DNA of 64,000 nt from Mucilaginibacter pedocola (lineage in GTDB: Bacteria > Bacteroidota > Bacteroidia > Sphingobacteriales > Sphingobacteriaceae). The notes below the pieces were generated by a model. The model was not told the DNA's origin and did no database searches. It was given only the letters and a program-made list of their open reading frames with translations. Made by a program: the position numbers and the translations under genes. This document shows, piece by piece, positions 62,168-64,000 of this stretch. Within the stretch, counting starts at the first letter, position 1; the number at the start of each line of letters is the position of its first letter. The stretch is taken from NCBI RefSeq assembly GCF_002013915.1, contig NZ_MBTF01000005.1, forward strand, positions 62,001-126,000, read 5' to 3'.

Positions 62168-62824
62168 ATGATCATGAAAAAAGCCCTCCTTTTTTTAGTA
62201 TTGCCTTGTATACTCGTTTATGCCGCATGCAAAAAAGCCCCACTGGGCGAAGATGGCGGCTGCATAAGCGAATATGTGCGCCCTTTAAACCCCGTTGGTG
62301 TAGCAACCTATGCCCGTATCAAAACCGTTTTCCAAAACAATGGCATCAGTACCGAGAGCCTGAGTTTTTATGGCGCTATCGAGAACGACACCATTCACCT
62401 CGACGGGCAAACCAATATTTACTACCACTACACCGCTCTGCAATACTTTAACGGTTTGCCGGTGCTTAACGGCGATATTGGCTACCATTTCAAAAATGGC
62501 CAGTTTACGGTGGTTATCGGTACCAAATACGATGGCGTTAACTTAAACACAAGTAAGCATTTAAAAGTTGCACAGGTACGTAAGCTGTTTCTGAACGAAA
62601 TAGAAAAAGATGGTTTCACAGAAAACCATTCGCTAAAAGATTCGTGCTTTAAAGCCGAGTTTGGTTATTTAAACCTCGATCATTCTTCGGTTTCCACAAA
62701 ACCCGTTTGGGCAAAAGTTTGGAAAGTTACGCCAGCTAACCGCGAATACCCGGTTGCTTATTTTAAAGATGACGATGCCGCAACCATTTCTTATTTCAAC
62801 GGCATCATGACGGTAACTAATTAA
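62168..62824 (+). CDS. Lipoprotein of unknown function
   Basis: 218 aa (216 if the second ATG at 62174 is used). Lipobox V18-Y19-A20-A21-C22 region follows a hydrophobic leader and MKK start. The mature part, about 197 residues, looks like alternating beta-strands and short helices with no motif I recognise. It ends immediately before the convergent S41 protease stop and starts 83 nt after the GH3 gene; shared transcription with GH3 is possible. Confidence 0.72.
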   Translation: MIMKKALLFLVLPCILVYAACKKAPLGEDGGCISEYVRPLNPVGVATYARIKTVFQNNGISTESLSFYGAIENDTIHLDGQTNIYYHYTALQYFNGLPVLNGDIGYHFKNGQFTVVIGTKYDGVNLNTSKHLKVAQVRKLFLNEIEKDGFTENHSLKDSCFKAEFGYLNLDHSSVSTKPVWAKVWKVTPANREYPVAYFKDDDAATISYFNGIMTVTN

Positions 62825-64000
62825 TTATTGTTCCGCTGCTTTTTTAAAGGTTTCGTCGTTCTCGTTCAGTACGCGGAAGTAGGCGTTGTTGCCCCATTTA
62901 AAGCGTGCGGTGTTAGCTTTCAGCAGGGTTTTAATGGTGTTGGATGATATCCGCAACTCGCGTGCATCAAGTAGGCCGGTAGTTTTTTCGGCATAGCGTA
63001 CAAAGGCCATCAGTTCGTTATCGCTGATGCTGAACTGCCTCATAAAATCGGCCTCGCTTTTAAAGTTTTGTAATTCGGCTTGCAGCTTATCTATCACATA
63101 GGCCGAAAATAATTGCTTATCGGCCAATGTGCCTATCAATTGCGTTTCGCGGGTGGTATCTGCCGGTACAAATACATCGGGCATAATACCCCCCGCGCCA
63201 AAAACTTTGCGCCCCTTGGTGGTGTGGAAGGTTGATGCGCCAACAAAGGCACTATCGGCAAGGCTGTTCCCGGCAGAAAGCAGTTCGCCCTTGCGGATGC
63301 GGTTGGCCAGCTCCGCATGGTAACTGCGTATGCCGTTCTTATACGATTTTTGTATCGACCTGCCCGAAGGGGTGTAATACCTTGCCACGGTTAGGTTAAC
63401 GGCCGTGCCATCGCCAAACGGGAATTGCTGCTGCACCAGGCCCTTGCCAAATGAGCGGCGGCCTACAATGGTGGCGCGGTCAAGGTCCTGCAAGGCACCC
63501 GCCAGTATCTCGCTGGCACTTGCCGAATATTCGTCTATCAGCACGGCCAGGTCGCCCTGCTCGTAACTGCCCGAGTCGGTAGCGGTGTAGTCGGTACGTG
63601 GTTCGTGAACGCCGTCGGTATAAACTATCAGTTTGCCTTTGGGTAAAAACTCGTCGGCCATAGCTGTTGCGGTGTTTAGGTAACCGCCGCCGTTGCCGCG
63701 CAGGTCTAATACCAGTTTCTTCATACCATCAACCTTTAAATTGGCCAGTGCTTCGCGGAAATCGGCATCGGTAGTGTAACCAAACTTGCTTATTTTGATA
63801 TAACCCGTAGTGCCGCTTAAGTAATAAGCATCTACACTGCTGAGCGTAACGCGCCCGCGTTTGAGTAGGTAACTATGTTTTTGCCCGTTGAATTTGATAA
63901 CGCCAAGCGTTACCTGCGAGTCCTTTTCGCCGCGGAAACTTTTGCTGATGCGCTGTTGGGTGAGTTTGGTGCCCGAGAAAGGTTTACCATCTACCGTCAG
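62825..64000 (-). CDS. S41-family carboxy-terminal processing protease (partial, N-terminus beyond window)
   Basis: The frame is open to the window edge at 64000; about 391 residues are visible. The visible part starts inside a PDZ domain (GYIKISKFGYTTDADF follows it). The catalytic core shows KLVLDLRGNGGGYL, the nucleophile serine in EYSASASEILAGAL, and the general-base lysine in RRSFGKGLVQQQFPF. A C-terminal extension of about 150 residues follows. Family members cleave C-terminal regions of exported proteins in the periplasm. The missing N-terminus should hold a signal peptide. Confidence 0.92.
   Translation of the reverse strand: MTVDGKPFSGTKLTQQRISKSFRGEKDSQVTLGVIKFNGQKHSYLLKRGRVTLSSVDAYYLSGTTGYIKISKFGYTTDADFREALANLKVDGMKKLVLDLRGNGGGYLNTATAMADEFLPKGKLIVYTDGVHEPRTDYTATDSGSYEQGDLAVLIDEYSASASEILAGALQDLDRATIVGRRSFGKGLVQQQFPFGDGTAVNLTVARYYTPSGRSIQKSYKNGIRSYHAELANRIRKGELLSAGNSLADSAFVGASTFHTTKGRKVFGAGGIMPDVFVPADTTRETQLIGTLADKQLFSAYVIDKLQAELQNFKSEADFMRQFSISDNELMAFVRYAEKTTGLLDARELRISSNTIKTLLKANTARFKWGNNAYFRVLNENDETFKKAAEQ

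Noticed and set aside
1..64000. CRISPR arrays, tRNA or rRNA genes, insertion sequences, prophage
   Set aside because: No regularly spaced repeats with spacers, no cloverleaf or rRNA-like stretch, and no transposase or phage gene were recognised.

Overview
The window looks like chromosomal DNA of a Bacteroidota bacterium of the Sphingobacteriaceae type (Mucilaginibacter/Pedobacter-like; genus is inference). The reasons are: many TonB-dependent receptors with carboxypeptidase-D-like N-terminal domains; a type IX secretion (T9SS type B) C-terminal domain; Bacteroidota -7 promoter boxes (TAnnTTTG) close to start codons with no clear Shine-Dalgarno sites; OmpA and PorT-like barrels; and dispersed palindromic intergenic repeats. 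I see no rRNA, tRNA, CRISPR array, insertion sequence or prophage.

Layout. 0.4-9.4 kb is mixed housekeeping: amidase lipoprotein, membrane LytTR regulator, fumC, S1/P1 nuclease, low-molecular-weight tyrosine phosphatase, a PIN toxin-antitoxin pair overlapping a DUF3347 gene, a large FAD dehydrogenase, and an ECF-like sigma factor. 9.4-27.2 kb is the most interesting part. It holds an ankyrin protein, a 59-aa membrane protein with an SQD2-like glycosyltransferase, three TonB-dependent receptors, two beta-helix lipoproteins, an HTH fusion regulator, a histidine acid phosphatase of the HAE (MINPP phytase) type, and a periplasmic PQQ-type sugar dehydrogenase. Five promoters in this stretch carry tandem 11-bp repeats (consensus TAAYNN-N5). 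The repeats are in fixed phase with the -7 box and lie 18-23 nt upstream of the start codon. This is the architecture of PhoB/PhoP operators, and I propose a phosphate-starvation regulon (organic phosphate capture plus lipid remodelling).

27.2-40.2 kb carries a flavodoxin-family reductase, a Tat-exported TIM-barrel isomerase divergent from a Nudix-type regulator with a palindromic operator, a GH20 hexosaminidase, a large T9SS-secreted Ig-repeat protein, a PfkB kinase, a TetR/HMA-like/MFS efflux unit with a perfect 20-bp operator, a polysaccharide deacetylase and a zinc-ribbon protein. 40.2-51.9 kb carries a TPR-LuxR membrane regulator, an MFS transporter, an M28 peptidase, a small protein-ridA-recG operon, a major OmpA-family protein, aminopeptidase P and MeaB.

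52-59.3 kb is a surface-glycan cluster: five glycosyltransferases (two of them divergent paralogues), an MsbA-like ABC exporter and a DUF5672 transferase. The window ends with a PorT-like barrel, a GH3 hexosaminidase, a small lipoprotein and an S41 protease that runs off the end.
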